From NCBI GenBank assembly GCA_007922225.1, contig ML679959.1, positions 28,500,540-28,564,539 on the forward strand: a DNA stretch of 64,000 bases, read 5' to 3'. The notes beneath the pieces were generated by a model that was not told the DNA's origin, searched no databases, and saw nothing but the letters and a program-made list of their open reading frames with translations. This DNA comes from Emydura subglobosa (Eukaryota; Chordata; Testudines; Chelidae). Numbering within the stretch: the stretch's first letter is position 1; the number at the start of each line of letters is the position of its first letter. This document shows, one piece after another, positions 1-11,000 of this stretch. Position numbers and translations under genes: made by a program.

Positions 1-299
1 AAAAATCTCCTTTCTTGACCATTGTGGACTGTACCACTCCCACAAGCCCATGTCCTGGGCATTCGCTTTGACTCAGCTCCTCACCTCCCGGCTATGTTTA
101 AATCTTGCAGCTTCTTTTGACAGACCGTCAGTTCCCAGCTGCAGCCCTATGAAACTACCCAAGCTGCCTAAGAAGCCAGGTAAGTGATGAAGATGTGATG
201 GGGGGATGAATGAGACAAGAGCAATTCAATCTCATCTTGTATATAGGCTTTCAGCTCGAACACCACAGGTGACACAGCTGCCTCTGGGCTGAAGGTGCA

Positions 300-905
300 G
301 TGACCATAGAGACAAAGTGGCCATCCGTTTCTATCCAGCCGCACAGCTAAACTTCTCATCCAGGCTCTTATCTGCTTGCCTATTGATTACTGCAACAGCC
401 GTCTCTCTGGCCGTGACAAATGCAATCTTGTCCCACCCATATCCATTTAGACTGCTGCTCCAAAGAGAGTTTGTCGAGCCCATCCCTTTGAGCGTGTCAC
501 CCCTGTCTGTGCATCCATCCACTGGTGCCACATTCTGTATCACATCAAACATAAGCCACTTGTCTTCGCTTTAGAGGCCCTGCACCACTTCTCCGCCCAC
601 CCCCATCATCTCTCTCATTTACTATCGAGTTGTTGCCGCTCACGTCTGATCAGCCAAAGCTGCCAGCCGCCAGCTTCCCTCAAATCCCGCCTGACGGTTC
701 TTTTTCCATGATGTCTACAAGAAACTTGGCAAAGATTAGACCGCCGGCGTGCTGAGCCCACTGCCAGTCATTCAGATCGCTGTTAGCTCATGGTTTCCTT
801 GTGCTCGCCCATCTGTCTGCAGCCCTCTGTCATCTTAGCTTGTCAGCTCTTTGGGTGTTGGCACAGCACCTTGCCAATGTGCTCCAGCTCCATGATTAAT
901 ACAGA
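300..905 (+). mobile_element. L2-like LINE fragment (3' RT part and tail)
   Basis: Conceptual translation in shifting frames shows IDYCNSRLSG near 391, then TPVCASIHW near 500-530 and a HKPLVFALEALHHFSAHP stretch at about 550-600. These resemble the C-terminal reverse-transcriptase end of L2/Jockey-type LINEs. About 200 bases later comes a tail with the pattern GTCAGCTCTTTGGG...GCACAGCACC (about 843-874), like L2 3' UTRs. Frames are broken by indels, so it is an old dead copy. Confidence 0.6.
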
Positions 906-3176
906 GACTCAATACACGGCTCACAGGAGAATGAAGTAGCTTGTGCAGATGTGTTTAACATTGCTTTTTGCCTGGGTAGTCACTAGGCAGAGCCCCGGCT
1001 AAATCCCGACCACCAGACATTTCTGAATGGACCCTGAAATCTTTTTATTTACTTAATATGATATTTTTATTATTTTATCTGGCATCTGGAACTTGATGAG
1101 CCCTTGACCAAGAATTTGGACCCTGACCAAAAAAAACTGACTCTCCCTGCCCTCGGCTCTCTATGGCTAACTGTTAATTGAGGATTCCTTTTAGCACAGT
1201 GGCAGGATGCTTGCATAGCTGGAGCAGGAGGTGCTTTCTCTGTTGCATCAATGAAGTGCGGACTGGCCACCGTGTGTGTGACACAGACAGGCTCGGGCAG
1301 GTATATTACCCCTGTGCCCAACCATCTTCGCAATATTTCACCGAAGGCGGGAGGGGCCTTGCGTGTGGCCTCTGCTGAAAGCTAAGACTTAGCTGATTGC
1401 CATGGCTATTGGCAGAGGTTTGTATGGGAAATAGTCTGAGAGAGGGTAGGCTATTGGGTTTCAAAAGTACTGCTGTGAAACTTGACGCCTGAGGCGAGGC
1501 TGGTCTCGGAGCTAACCTGCCCAGTGCTGAGAAGAGAAGCCAGTCCTGTGTTTACGGTCTGGGTCAGGTGTGGGCTTGAGGAGTTACAAAGCCGAAAGAG
1601 CCCCCAAGAAAAAATTCTGACTAGGGGATCTGTCCCTGGAGCCACTCGTCTGTAACTGTATTAGAGAAGAAGAATGTGCACAAGTGGTTAAGGGTTACAG
1701 AGGTGAGACACTGCTAGCGGGCGTGGCTCCTGAAAGGTATTTCCCATCTTTCTGAACCGGACAAGCACTGGAAGACTTGACCAGCGGGTGCCTTACTAGA
1801 TAGGAAAGTGACTTGTCAGTCAGCACAGGCTACGGCTTGGGTTTTCTGGCTTTCTTTTTCTTGTGTTTTCAAACCCTTTCACTTGCTTTTGTTTGAATCT
1901 CTGTCTCAAACCATTAAATGACCTTCCACTTGGTTTTCCCGTAGCCACGTCTAGTGCTTTGAGGGTTGAACGGGGGTGAAACAAGCGAACTGGGATGCCC
2001 TGCTTCCACGGGGGCAGCGGCTCGGGGTGCAGAAGATAACCCATGAGGAACGTAGCGGGGTGGGTGAATTGCTCGGTGGGCGGGTGCAATCTGGGGCTGA
2101 GTGGAGCCAGTAGCAGGGAGCGGGCGGGCACAGACAAGGCTCCATCAGGCTGTGTGCAGGCGGTAGCCACTCACCCCAGACACCTCGGGTAACCCCAAAA
2201 CGTGCCCCACTGTTATTCCCCCAGACGTAGGAGATGAGTAGCAGCTGAGATACCATGGCCAGGTGTCAATGCATAGATGGGGACTTGGTAAGGTGACCCC
2301 TGCAAAGAGGAACAAGTGAGTGGGAATGTTTGGAGTAAAAACACCTGCTGGCTCCATTCATCCAAAACTCCCTGATTTGGTGGCAGGGGCCATGGCCGGG
2401 CTGGCTGGTGGACCAGGCAGGCCCTGGGGTGTGGCACTAGGCAGCCTTTCTCCACAGAGCTGCTAGTTGAAACCAAGGCCAGATTCAAAGTGGGAGAGTA
2501 TCTTACGTGTCTGGTGCCGCTTGAGAGCCTGTGTGAAAGGGCGCACTGGTCCCTGTCCCAGGCTCACCCAGGGCGGGCTGCAGGAGGAGCTGCCCACTTC
2601 AGAGGTGGCGTGGAAGTGAGGACTGAGGCCCACGGCCAGGGTCTGGCACGGCTGCTGCTTGCATGGATGTTGCGTAGCCTATCCCTCTGTTGTGACCAGC
2701 CAGGGGGCCAGACTCCTCGCTCGCGACTGGCCACGTGATGTCTGAATAGCACCTCAGGGCCGGAGCCAGGATCCGGGCCTTTCCTAGCAGGGAGGAGCTA
2801 GCCATCATCATTAAAGGAACGGCCGGGCTGACCCAGACATCATGGCCGTGGAAATACTAGTCTGCGAAAAAAGCAGCAAAGAGAACTGGCTCTGAGAGCA
2901 TCCCCGTGAGGCGGGCGTGGAGACAAGGGCATTGGTGTGGGTGAGCGAGCAGGGGCTGGGGGTAAGGCGGACTCTCCGCATGCTGAATGTGCCCCATGGG
3001 CCCTTTCGGCTAGAAGTCAGCCCTGGCGCCATTTCACCATCCGCCGCTCAGGGTGGTGGGGGGGGGTCCAGTGCCATGGAGGCGATGCGGAGCAGACGCT
3101 CATGGACGGTGGCGTGTTGCTGTATGGCCCAGAGCGGCTTTGCAGGGTATAACCCTGCTCTTGTACATCCACGAGC

Positions 3177-3739
3177 AGCATTGCCAGCAGAGGGAGGGAA
3201 GTGATTATTCCCTCTATTCGGCACTGGGGCAGCTGGAATATTGTGTCCAGTTTTGGGCCCCCCCACTGCAGAAAGGATGTGGACAAAGTGGAGAGAGGCC
3301 AGCGGAGGGCAACGAAAATTAGTAGGGGGCTGGAGCACAGGACTTCTGAGGAGAGGCTGAGGGAACTAGGCTTGTTTAGTCTGCAGAAGAGAAGAATGAG
3401 GGGGGATTTGATAGCGGCCTTTAACTACCTGAAAAGGGGTTCCAGGGAGGATGGAGCTAGGCTGTTCTCAGTGGTGGCAGATGACAGAACAAGGAGCAAT
3501 GGTCTCAAGTTGCAGTGGGGAAGGTCTAGGTTGGATATTAGGAAAAAAAGATTTCCCTAGGAGGGTGGTGAAGCCCTGGAATGGGTTACCTAGGGAGGTG
3601 GTAGACTAGCCAGCCTTAGAGGTTTTAAGGCCCAGTGTGACAAAGCCCTGGCTGGGATGATTGCGTTGGGCTTGGGCCTGCTTTGGACAGGGAGTCGGAC
3701 CAGATGACCCTGTCACCCCCTAATCTAGGATGCTATGAA
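3177..3739 (+). mobile_element. CR1 LINE fragment, 3' end
   Basis: The sequence parallels the CR1 copy at 57935-58809 from GCATTGCCAGCAG through the RT C-terminus ([15 protein letters not shown], then [11 protein letters not shown]) to the tail near GACCAGATGACC and a degenerate TCTAGGATGCTATG end. It has several indels and an in-frame stop, so it is inactive. Confidence 0.9.
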
Positions 3740-4335
3740 CATGCCTCGGCACACAGCCAGTCCCCAGCTCCGTGCCGCCACAGCACCTCCTGCAAAGCCG
3801 ACAGTGCAGGGGACTGCACGTGTGCCCAGGCGCGTGCCGATTTACTGTGGCTGAATTGTACGCGGGAGGAGGCGGGGCCCGATCCTAGAAGCTGTCTGGA
3901 CACCACTGAAATGAAGGCGAGTTTGGGACTTAAACACTGTCGAGGCTCCAGGCGTACATGCATTCCACAGGGGTGCATTGGCAGCTGGCCCATAGCTTTT
4001 TAACGGCCGTGTACGCCCCATTCCCCAGCCCAGGGGTGTGCTGGCTCTGAGCCATGCTGCAGTGCCACACACGGCCTGGTCCTGAGCTGGGCGGTGCCTG
4101 GCGCTGGGCTGTAACTGCCGAGCCGCGCCTGCTGCTCTCAGCACAAGGCTCCAGCAGCTGCCCCTGAACTAGCAGCATCCACCCAGCAAAGGCCATGTGA
4201 GCCGTGTAGACAAGGGCAGCATCCCTGTCTGCTCCAGCAATGCAAGGGGCTCACAAGCCGGGTATGGGGGGGGGGAGAGCGGGTGGAGTGGGGCAAGACC
4301 CTTGCTTAAAAAGCTTTATTTTGGGCTAATGCTGG

Positions 4336-4338
<3 letters not shown>

Positions 4339-4408
<70 letters not shown>
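4339..4408 (+). repeat. (TG)n-(AG)n compound microsatellite
   Basis: About 25 TG dinucleotides run to 4388 and are followed directly by about 10 AG units. The plus strand switches from alternating purine/pyrimidine to all-purine. Long reading frames across it are repeat translations, not genes. Confidence 0.98.
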
Positions 4409-4789
4409 GCAGATGACAGCTCCAGGGTGGGACCGTTGGGGCAAAGAGCAGGGATGGGCCACCGATCAGATGGGGAAAGCCGTGAATGTTACTGCCCAGC
4501 ACCAGCCGTGGCTAGGAGCCAGTGGTAACGGCAGATTTCGGTGGCGAGGCGCGGCATACCTCAGAACTCGTTATGGCCCCCCCCGCCCCCCCTCCTCCCC
4601 GGCTGTCTTGTGTAAGAGCCAGGCAAAGGGACCATATTTAGCATGACCACGCAGCAGGCAGCCCTGGGACTCCGATCGGCCCACAATGGGGAAAGGCGGC
4701 TTTGCCCCATGCCCGAGCTAAGCAGGCTGCACTGGCTTTCCTCCGCGCCAAGTGAGGGGCTGGCACGACTGTCTGTGGGGGCAGGAGGC

Positions 4790-4816
4790 CGTGTGTGTGT
4801 GTGTGTGTGTGTGTGT
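4790..4816 (+). repeat. (GT)n microsatellite
   Basis: A GTGTGT tract of about 13 units in GC-rich flank. Confidence 0.95.
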
Positions 4817-5522
4817 TTGGGGAGGAGGAGGCTGACCCATCACCTGTAATGTGCCTCCCCCACCCTCCCTGAGGAAAGAGGCCCCCCCCCAAAAAAAACC
4901 ACAGTGGCTCTCTTATGTCCAGGGGCAACCTGCTTCCTTACCATTGGGTGCCCTTTGCCCTGTGGCCGGCCTCTAGAGTCTTGTGGAGCCGGCCGCATGG
5001 TGCATGTCCCTCCTGGCTACCTGGGCTGCCTGCAGGCACCTTCCCTGCCCACCCCCAAAAAAACCCCCCAAATATCCAGCTATAGACAATTGCCGTGGGA
5101 ACAAGGCCGTGCCCGCCGGCTCAGACAGCAGCTCATGGCCCATTGGCCTTTCCAGCAAAACCCCGGCTCAGCGGCAGGCTGCACTTGTTCCCTCACGCCC
5201 ATCACCACCCAGCGTCATCATGCTCCAGGCTGTGTTTGCCACCACTGCAACACTCCCCCTCCCCCCCCTGGGGGGGGGCCGGCTGCTAGCCACATGCCAT
5301 TGGAGGCGGGCAAATCCGCTGCTGTATCGCGGCGCAGCTCTACCTCGTCTAGCCTCCTGTGTAAGTTAGAGCAGCCTGGAGGCTGCCCTAATTTAGGGTC
5401 ACACTGGTGTCCAACAGCCCCAGGGGGACAGTGTGCATGTGCGAATTGCCAGCGTGCAATGGTACTTGAGCCAGACCCTCAATCCCGGTCACACCCTCCC
5501 AATGGCCCGGGAGGGGGTGGGG

Positions 5523-5544
5523 GGGAGAGAGAGAGAGAGAGAGA
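5523..5544 (+). repeat. (GA)n microsatellite
   Basis: About 11 GA units directly after a G-rich run (5511-5524). Confidence 0.95.
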
Positions 5545-5921
5545 CGCATTCAGGCACATACACCAGCTCCCTGGCACCTGCCGGGTGATGGCGTAAATCA
5601 GCTGGTGTTATGACCCACTGTGTTGCTGGAACAGGCTAAAGTCCCCTCCCCCCCCCCCTTCACCCTGTGTGTGACTGGCCTTGCAGTGGTCAACCATGTC
5701 TGCTGCTGCTCCACACAGCCTGCGCCACTCCTGCGTGCGCGCCCGGCGCTGGGCAGGGGAGAAAGCTGTGAAAACTCATTTATAGACTCAGCGCCACTAA
5801 GGTCAGCCGGGATCATGGTGACCAGACCCTCACCCCCACTCCTCTGAGCTCTGAAACACAGCCGGGAGCCCAGCTCTTTTGCCGGGTACTTGTCCAGGAA
5901 AACCCACACGTTTAATGAACA

Positions 5922-5960
5922 CGTGCGCGCGCGCATGCACACGCACGCACACGCACACAC
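5922..5960 (+). repeat. CA/CG-rich alternating tract
   Basis: Alternating purine/pyrimidine sequence of GTGCGCGCGC and CACACGCACG type, a degenerate (CA)n tract with CG interruptions. Confidence 0.85.
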
Positions 5961-7957
5961 AGGGTTTGAGCCCATTCCATCCCCTTTGCATGGTGGAGGG
6001 CAACGCGGTGCAGAGACCATGCAGCCTTGGGACAACCAGGAGTGAAAGCCTCCAAAGAAAGGGCTGGCACAGCCCGGAGAGGCTCTGCGTTCCAAAGATG
6101 GGCTCTAGGGTTTCCTATAGCGCGCTCTTCTCCCCACACCCTCGGCTAGCTGCCCTGTTTGGATAAATCTTCCCTGGCCAAGGAGCTGTCCTCAGTTTAG
6201 TTTATTCCCCTGGGTTTAGACATAGCAACAGCCTCCACAGGCAGCGTGGGCATCTGACGCTGTGTTGCTTTCCTCGCAGGATGCTGCACGAACTTCTGTA
6301 GACGCGTGTAAACGGGGCGGCTCCCTTCTGGCCTCGCACTGCATGAGAACTGGAGTTTGCATCACACAGGTGTAGACTAGCAGGCTTGCTCTTGAAGGCT
6401 CCAGTTTATGCAGCTGTGCTGGGGGAGAGGTTTTTCAGGCGCCTGGGATGTGCAGAAGTAGGATAAACCATTGCTCCCCCCGGCCCCCAGCCGGGAAGGA
6501 GTGGGCGCTAGTGTTACATTTTTGCTGGGGGCAGCGGTGTAACCCCACTGTAAAGACATCGACGTAGCATTTCGTGATTAGACACCAGTTGTCGGTGTGC
6601 ACACACAGTTTGTGATGATAGAGCTGGTGTTCCTCATGCATTGCCACGGCTGTTGCTTTAACAGGGCACCGTGCACGTCAGGGGGCCAGGCCAGAGGCTC
6701 AGGGATATTAGAAAAAAAAATAGGCTGAACCTGCCCCACAGATGCCCTGGCCTACTGCAGAGCCAAAAACGTTGCCATCACCACCCTGGGGGCTGGGGCA
6801 AGAACCCCTGGGACACAGGGCAGGAGCGCAGGCCGGCCCTTGAGCAATAGCCGCAGTTGCCTACAAGGGGGGCTAAGGGAATTTGCCCCCTCCTAGCCTC
6901 AGCCAGTAAAGGCTACGCTGTGGCTATCAGGGGCTGTTTATCAAGCCCCTAAGTAGGCCACTAAGTCTGTGTCTTGCTGCGTCATCTTCTCCACATGCAG
7001 GTTGAATGCAGCCCTAGGGCCAGGACAAGGGCTATCCCATCAGCAGCTCAGCTGTTCTACGTCAGGGAATCATGGACTCCAAGAAGGATCTGACCCTAAA
7101 CCATGCACTTGGTGAGATCCTCAATGGCTTCCACCATTACCCTGATTTACAGCAGCGCAGGCTCTGATTGGATAAGCCTGGTCCTGGCGCCAGGGTTATA
7201 TTCACCCTTCACGTGGAGAAGACGAGGACACAGGAAGATATGAACGTAGTGGCCTGCTGGAGCTCTTGGACTTCATAAACAGCACACGCTACCCGCAGAT
7301 GCCAAATCCTTTATGGTAGCCTCACTGTGAACAGATGCAAAATGCACATCAAGCAATATGTCACCCTAACACCCCTGAAACCGGCACGCCGACTACACCA
7401 GCTGGTGGCCGGGGACCGCTAACTTTACATGGCCACCTCCTGCACCGCAATGGAAGCCCAGAGAGGACAGCATGAAGCTGAGTACCCCCAGTTGTTAATG
7501 GGAAAATGCAATCTGTGTGTGCACCGCTGGAAATCAGACTGCTGGGTTTGGTCCTCTTTCCTTCATAGTGCTTTGCACGGGACTTGTGCAAAACACAGGT
7601 GGGAACCCTTGGCAGAGCAATTACACCGTGTGCTCAGCAGACCTCATTTGTTAAAGGACAGGGAATAGGACGCGTGAAGCCGTAGATCCTCCATGAACCC
7701 CCCGATCTATGTTCTCCTTGGCAGGATCTGAGGAGAGACCCCTGCCTGCAGAACTGGAAGAGGACCTGTCAGGGGAACAGAGGCCTAAAAAGGGACCTGG
7801 AGAAGTGCTGGGGAAAGCCAGCGAATGCAGCTGGAAGAGTCAGCACCAGCAGAGGGAGCGGCTCCCCACTTGCCCTGAGGCTCTGTGTAAAAATAAAAGA
7901 GCTCTACTAAAGTTAACAATATTAAATAAATATTTAATCGAAAGTCCTTGGCCTAGT

Positions 7958-8050
7958 TCATAGCTCATCCTTTGGGTTGATGTTCAGGTCGCCGGCTCCC
8001 AGGTGCTCTTGGTCTAACGTTGCTATCACTTCGTCTGCCTGCATTCGCTC
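7958..8050 (-). CDS. P3H2: P3H2 exon 15 coding part with KDEL end
   Basis: The exon has 31 codons including TGA at 7960-7958. The acceptor ends ...ctccgcag before GAG at 8050. It joins exon 14 in phase 0 and encodes residues 517-546, with QADEVIATLDQ near its start. It ends in NINPKDEL, the ER-retrieval tetrapeptide expected for an ER-lumen hydroxylase. The 3' UTR continues below 7958 and its end is not determined. The nearest canonical AATAAA on the minus strand is at 6206-6201, and an ATTAAA lies just after the stop at 7938-7933. Neither is proven. Confidence 0.96.
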   Translation of the reverse strand, partial: ERMQADEVIATLDQEHLGAGDLNINPKDEL

Positions 8051-11000
8051 CTGCGGAGAAGCGGAGGAGGAGGAAGAATAAATAACAGCAGCCGCTTTGG
8101 TGTCTGTTCTCCTCCACGGAGGAGGAAATTCAGCCTGGCACAGAAGGCTTGCGTAAGACCTAGACACAACTCGCCTGGGGGTGCAGTGTGGGCTCAGGGA
8201 TAGGGCACCAAGCTGGCACTCGGGAGAGCGAGCATCAGCTCTACTGCGACCTTGGGGAGGTCACTTGACCGCTCTGTGCCTCAGTTTCCCCTCCCACCCT
8301 TTGACTGTCTCACCTATTTAGATTTTAAGCTCTTTGGAGGCCGGCCTCATCCGATGCACTTACAGCACCCAACACATAGAACTACAGCACCGCCATGTAC
8401 GTATGTCCTGAACCAAGGCCCCACGGGGTGGGCAGGCTGGGGTTGCCGGACCCCCCCAGGAGCCCATAAATCAGAAGCACTATCTGGTGACTGAATTAGC
8501 AGCCTGGGTGTCAGGAGGGCTGGGTTTTATTCCATTTTGCTAGTGGCTTTCTGTGTGTGCTGGGTGGGGGGAGCTACTGAACCCCTCTGCACACGAATTT
8601 CGCCATTGGTGAAAAGGGCCCTGCCTGGCTGAAGTGAGCAATGGCTGCTAAGGGCTTTGAGATCGCTGGCCGAAAGCACTCTGTGCTCACAAAGCAGGAG
8701 AGGTCCCCTGGTCTTCCGCCTTGCTGTGGATTTCCATTGGGTAGCTGCACCCGTCATTCACCGAATGGCCCAGCAGGGGTCACTAATGCTCAGCATCAAC
8801 GTTGCCCTAAAGGTTACGTCTACACTGGACACAACACCCGCAGGACAAACCGGAGCTGAGAGGATGGCAGGATTTGGGTCTGGAGCAAAGGGCGCTGACC
8901 CTCACATCACGGACCCTTGAGGTACGTCTCCACTGCAGCCCGGGGGTGTGACCGGCAACTCGTGCCGACGGACCCGTGCTTGCTGTACTCCAGCTAGCTC
9001 GCCACAAACAGCCGTGAGGACGCCGCAGCGTGGCCTGTGCAAGCCCGCCTTGGCCGCCCGGGACGCGCTCACTTGGGACGCCGCTGCCATGGCATCTTCG
9101 CTGCTTTGCTTTGTCTTGCGAACTAGCTAGAGCGCCGCTGGCGCAGGTCTGTCTGTAGGAGCTGCCATCCGCACCCTCGGCGCCAGTGTAGACGTAACTT
9201 GGGAACAGCGAGCTGTCCCCCCGCCCACACACCCCTCTGTCATGCTGGGAATGGCCAGGAGGCATTGCTACCAGAGACACAAGCATGGGGGGACCGAGGA
9301 ACTCCTTCCCCTGGGTCTCATTGGCCTCACTCCCCGTTGAAAATCCCCCCCGTTTTTTATGCCTGTCAGTAACAGTGGTACCTCTGGAAGCTCAGACAGT
9401 GATATCGGGAGAGGCGGCCCAGGCTTCAGGGCAATACTCATGACAGGGGTGAGGAAGGGTGGTTGTAGTCCCCAGCCCACAACAGGACACAACTGACCAG
9501 CTGCATTATGGGTCGGGTGACCATATTTCCCGAAGGGAAAACGGGACACGAAACGGGGCTGGCCCGAGCTGCTCACCTGAGCCCTGCCCTCCCTCCCCAC
9601 CCCCCACCCGCGTGCGAGGCTGGTCAATCCCATCAGTTATTCCGTCTCTAACGCTACGCCCCATACAGCATGACAGTATCCAAGAGGGGTTCCACCCGGA
9701 TCTGGAAACGTGATTCCAAGGTGGACACAACACTTCTGTCTAGGCAGGCATCTCTGTGGCTAGACAAAGGGGTCTCTTTGCTGCATGTGACCGTTACAAG
9801 GAGCTCCCTGGTTTTCACCAGCTGCCCTGCTCTGTGATGCCCCCATGCCATTTGTGACCGTCGCTGCTCCAGCCATGATGAAAGAACTCACCACCTCTCT
9901 GTAAAGTGGGTCCAAAGTGAACCAGAGGGCCACAGCACACCGCTGGCCTTTGGTGACGGCTTTGACCCCGTGGGGGTTCTCCCCGCCAGACGAGAAGCTA
10001 ATCATGCGCCCACACTTTGGCTTGATAGAAGCCTGTAAAAAACAAAACAAAGAAGTAAAACATTGCAAACACAACCAGCATTGACACTCATGGCAAAGAA
10101 CAAGCACCTGTTTTTACACGGCAAATCTCTTGTTTTCCCCTGGGTTTGCATACGTTCAGGCTTTAGTGGGTCTCTCTGGATAACTCCATGAGCTAATGAT
10201 CTGTATGGTACTCGGAAATTCAATACATTGCCAAGACGGGCATCATTTTGCCCAAGAAGGGCGGCTCAGTGCCGTTGCAGAAGACTGATCCAGAGGAGAC
10301 GAGGCAGTGTGTAAAGTCTGTGCAAAATTCAATGCAACACACTCCACTATTGCAAACTGGCTGTGCTCAAACTAGGCAGTAATTAAGTGCCCCGTCAATG
10401 AGAGCCCGTTAACCTTCACACTCTGGCTGAGCATCAGGAAGTAAGGCAGACATTTTTTAACAGTGAGGGCAATTCTTACAAAAGTTAATTTACCAAGAGT
10501 CATGGTGGATTCTTCGTCACTGACCATTTTGAAATCAAGACTGGGTGTTTTTCTAAAAGTTCTTCTCTAGGAATGGTTTTCAGGGCAGGTCTCCGGCCTG
10601 GGCTATCCTGGGGAGTCACTTTCGAGGAAAGATGTGGACAAAAATGATCAAAGGTTCAGAAAACCTGACCCAGGAGGAAAGGTTAAAAAAACCTGGCATG
10701 TTTAGTCTTGAGAAAAGGAGACCCGGGGGGGACCTGGTAACAGGCTTCAAATATGTTAAGGTCCGATATAAAGAGGATGATGATCAAGTGTTCTCCATGT
10801 CCACTGGAGATAGGACAAGAAGCAATGGGCTTAAGGTGCAACAAGGGAGATTCGGGTTAGATATTAAGGAAAATTATCTAATGCTAAGGGTGGGTAAGCT
10901 CTGGAAGAGGCTTCCAGGGAGGCTGTGGACTCCCCCCCACTGGAGGTTTTTAAGAACAGGTTGGACAAACCCCTGTCAGGGTTGGTCTAGGTTTTCTTGG

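Larger units (their letters stand above)
1..7957. other. 3' flank of P3H2, no second gene seen
   Basis: The part nearest 7957 should be P3H2 3' UTR on the minus strand, but its length cannot be fixed. The rest is GC-rich non-coding DNA with an L2 fragment (about 300-905), a CR1 fragment (3177-3739) and microsatellites. An 84-codon plus-strand frame at 7709-7963 overlaps the P3H2 stop and has an AATAAA at 7892-7897. It matches nothing I recognise. I see no splice-consistent second gene on either strand. Confidence 0.6.
8051..9891 (-). other. P3H2: P3H2 intron 14
   Basis: The 1841-bp intron has GT-AG borders. It holds two MIR copies (8185-8415, 8490-8700) and an inverted-repeat DNA element (8811-9201), then a GGGTGACCATATTTCCC-type repeat from about 9515. 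The remainder shows nothing recognisable. Confidence 0.85.

Noticed and set aside
1820..2170. Minus-strand 116-codon frame and several overlapping frames at 1.8-2.5 kb downstream of P3H2
   Set aside because: No recognisable domain, several overlapping alternatives of similar length, no splice-consistent partners.
4197..4646. 149-codon plus-strand open frame
   Set aside because: Much of it is the translation of the TG/AG microsatellite (Cys-Val and Arg-Glu repeats). No protein similarity.
4904..5596. 230-codon plus-strand open frame, one of the longest in the window
   Set aside because: It runs through GC-rich, proline-rich low-complexity DNA with C and G runs and the GA repeat. Overlapping frames of similar length exist. 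No domain, no splice support.
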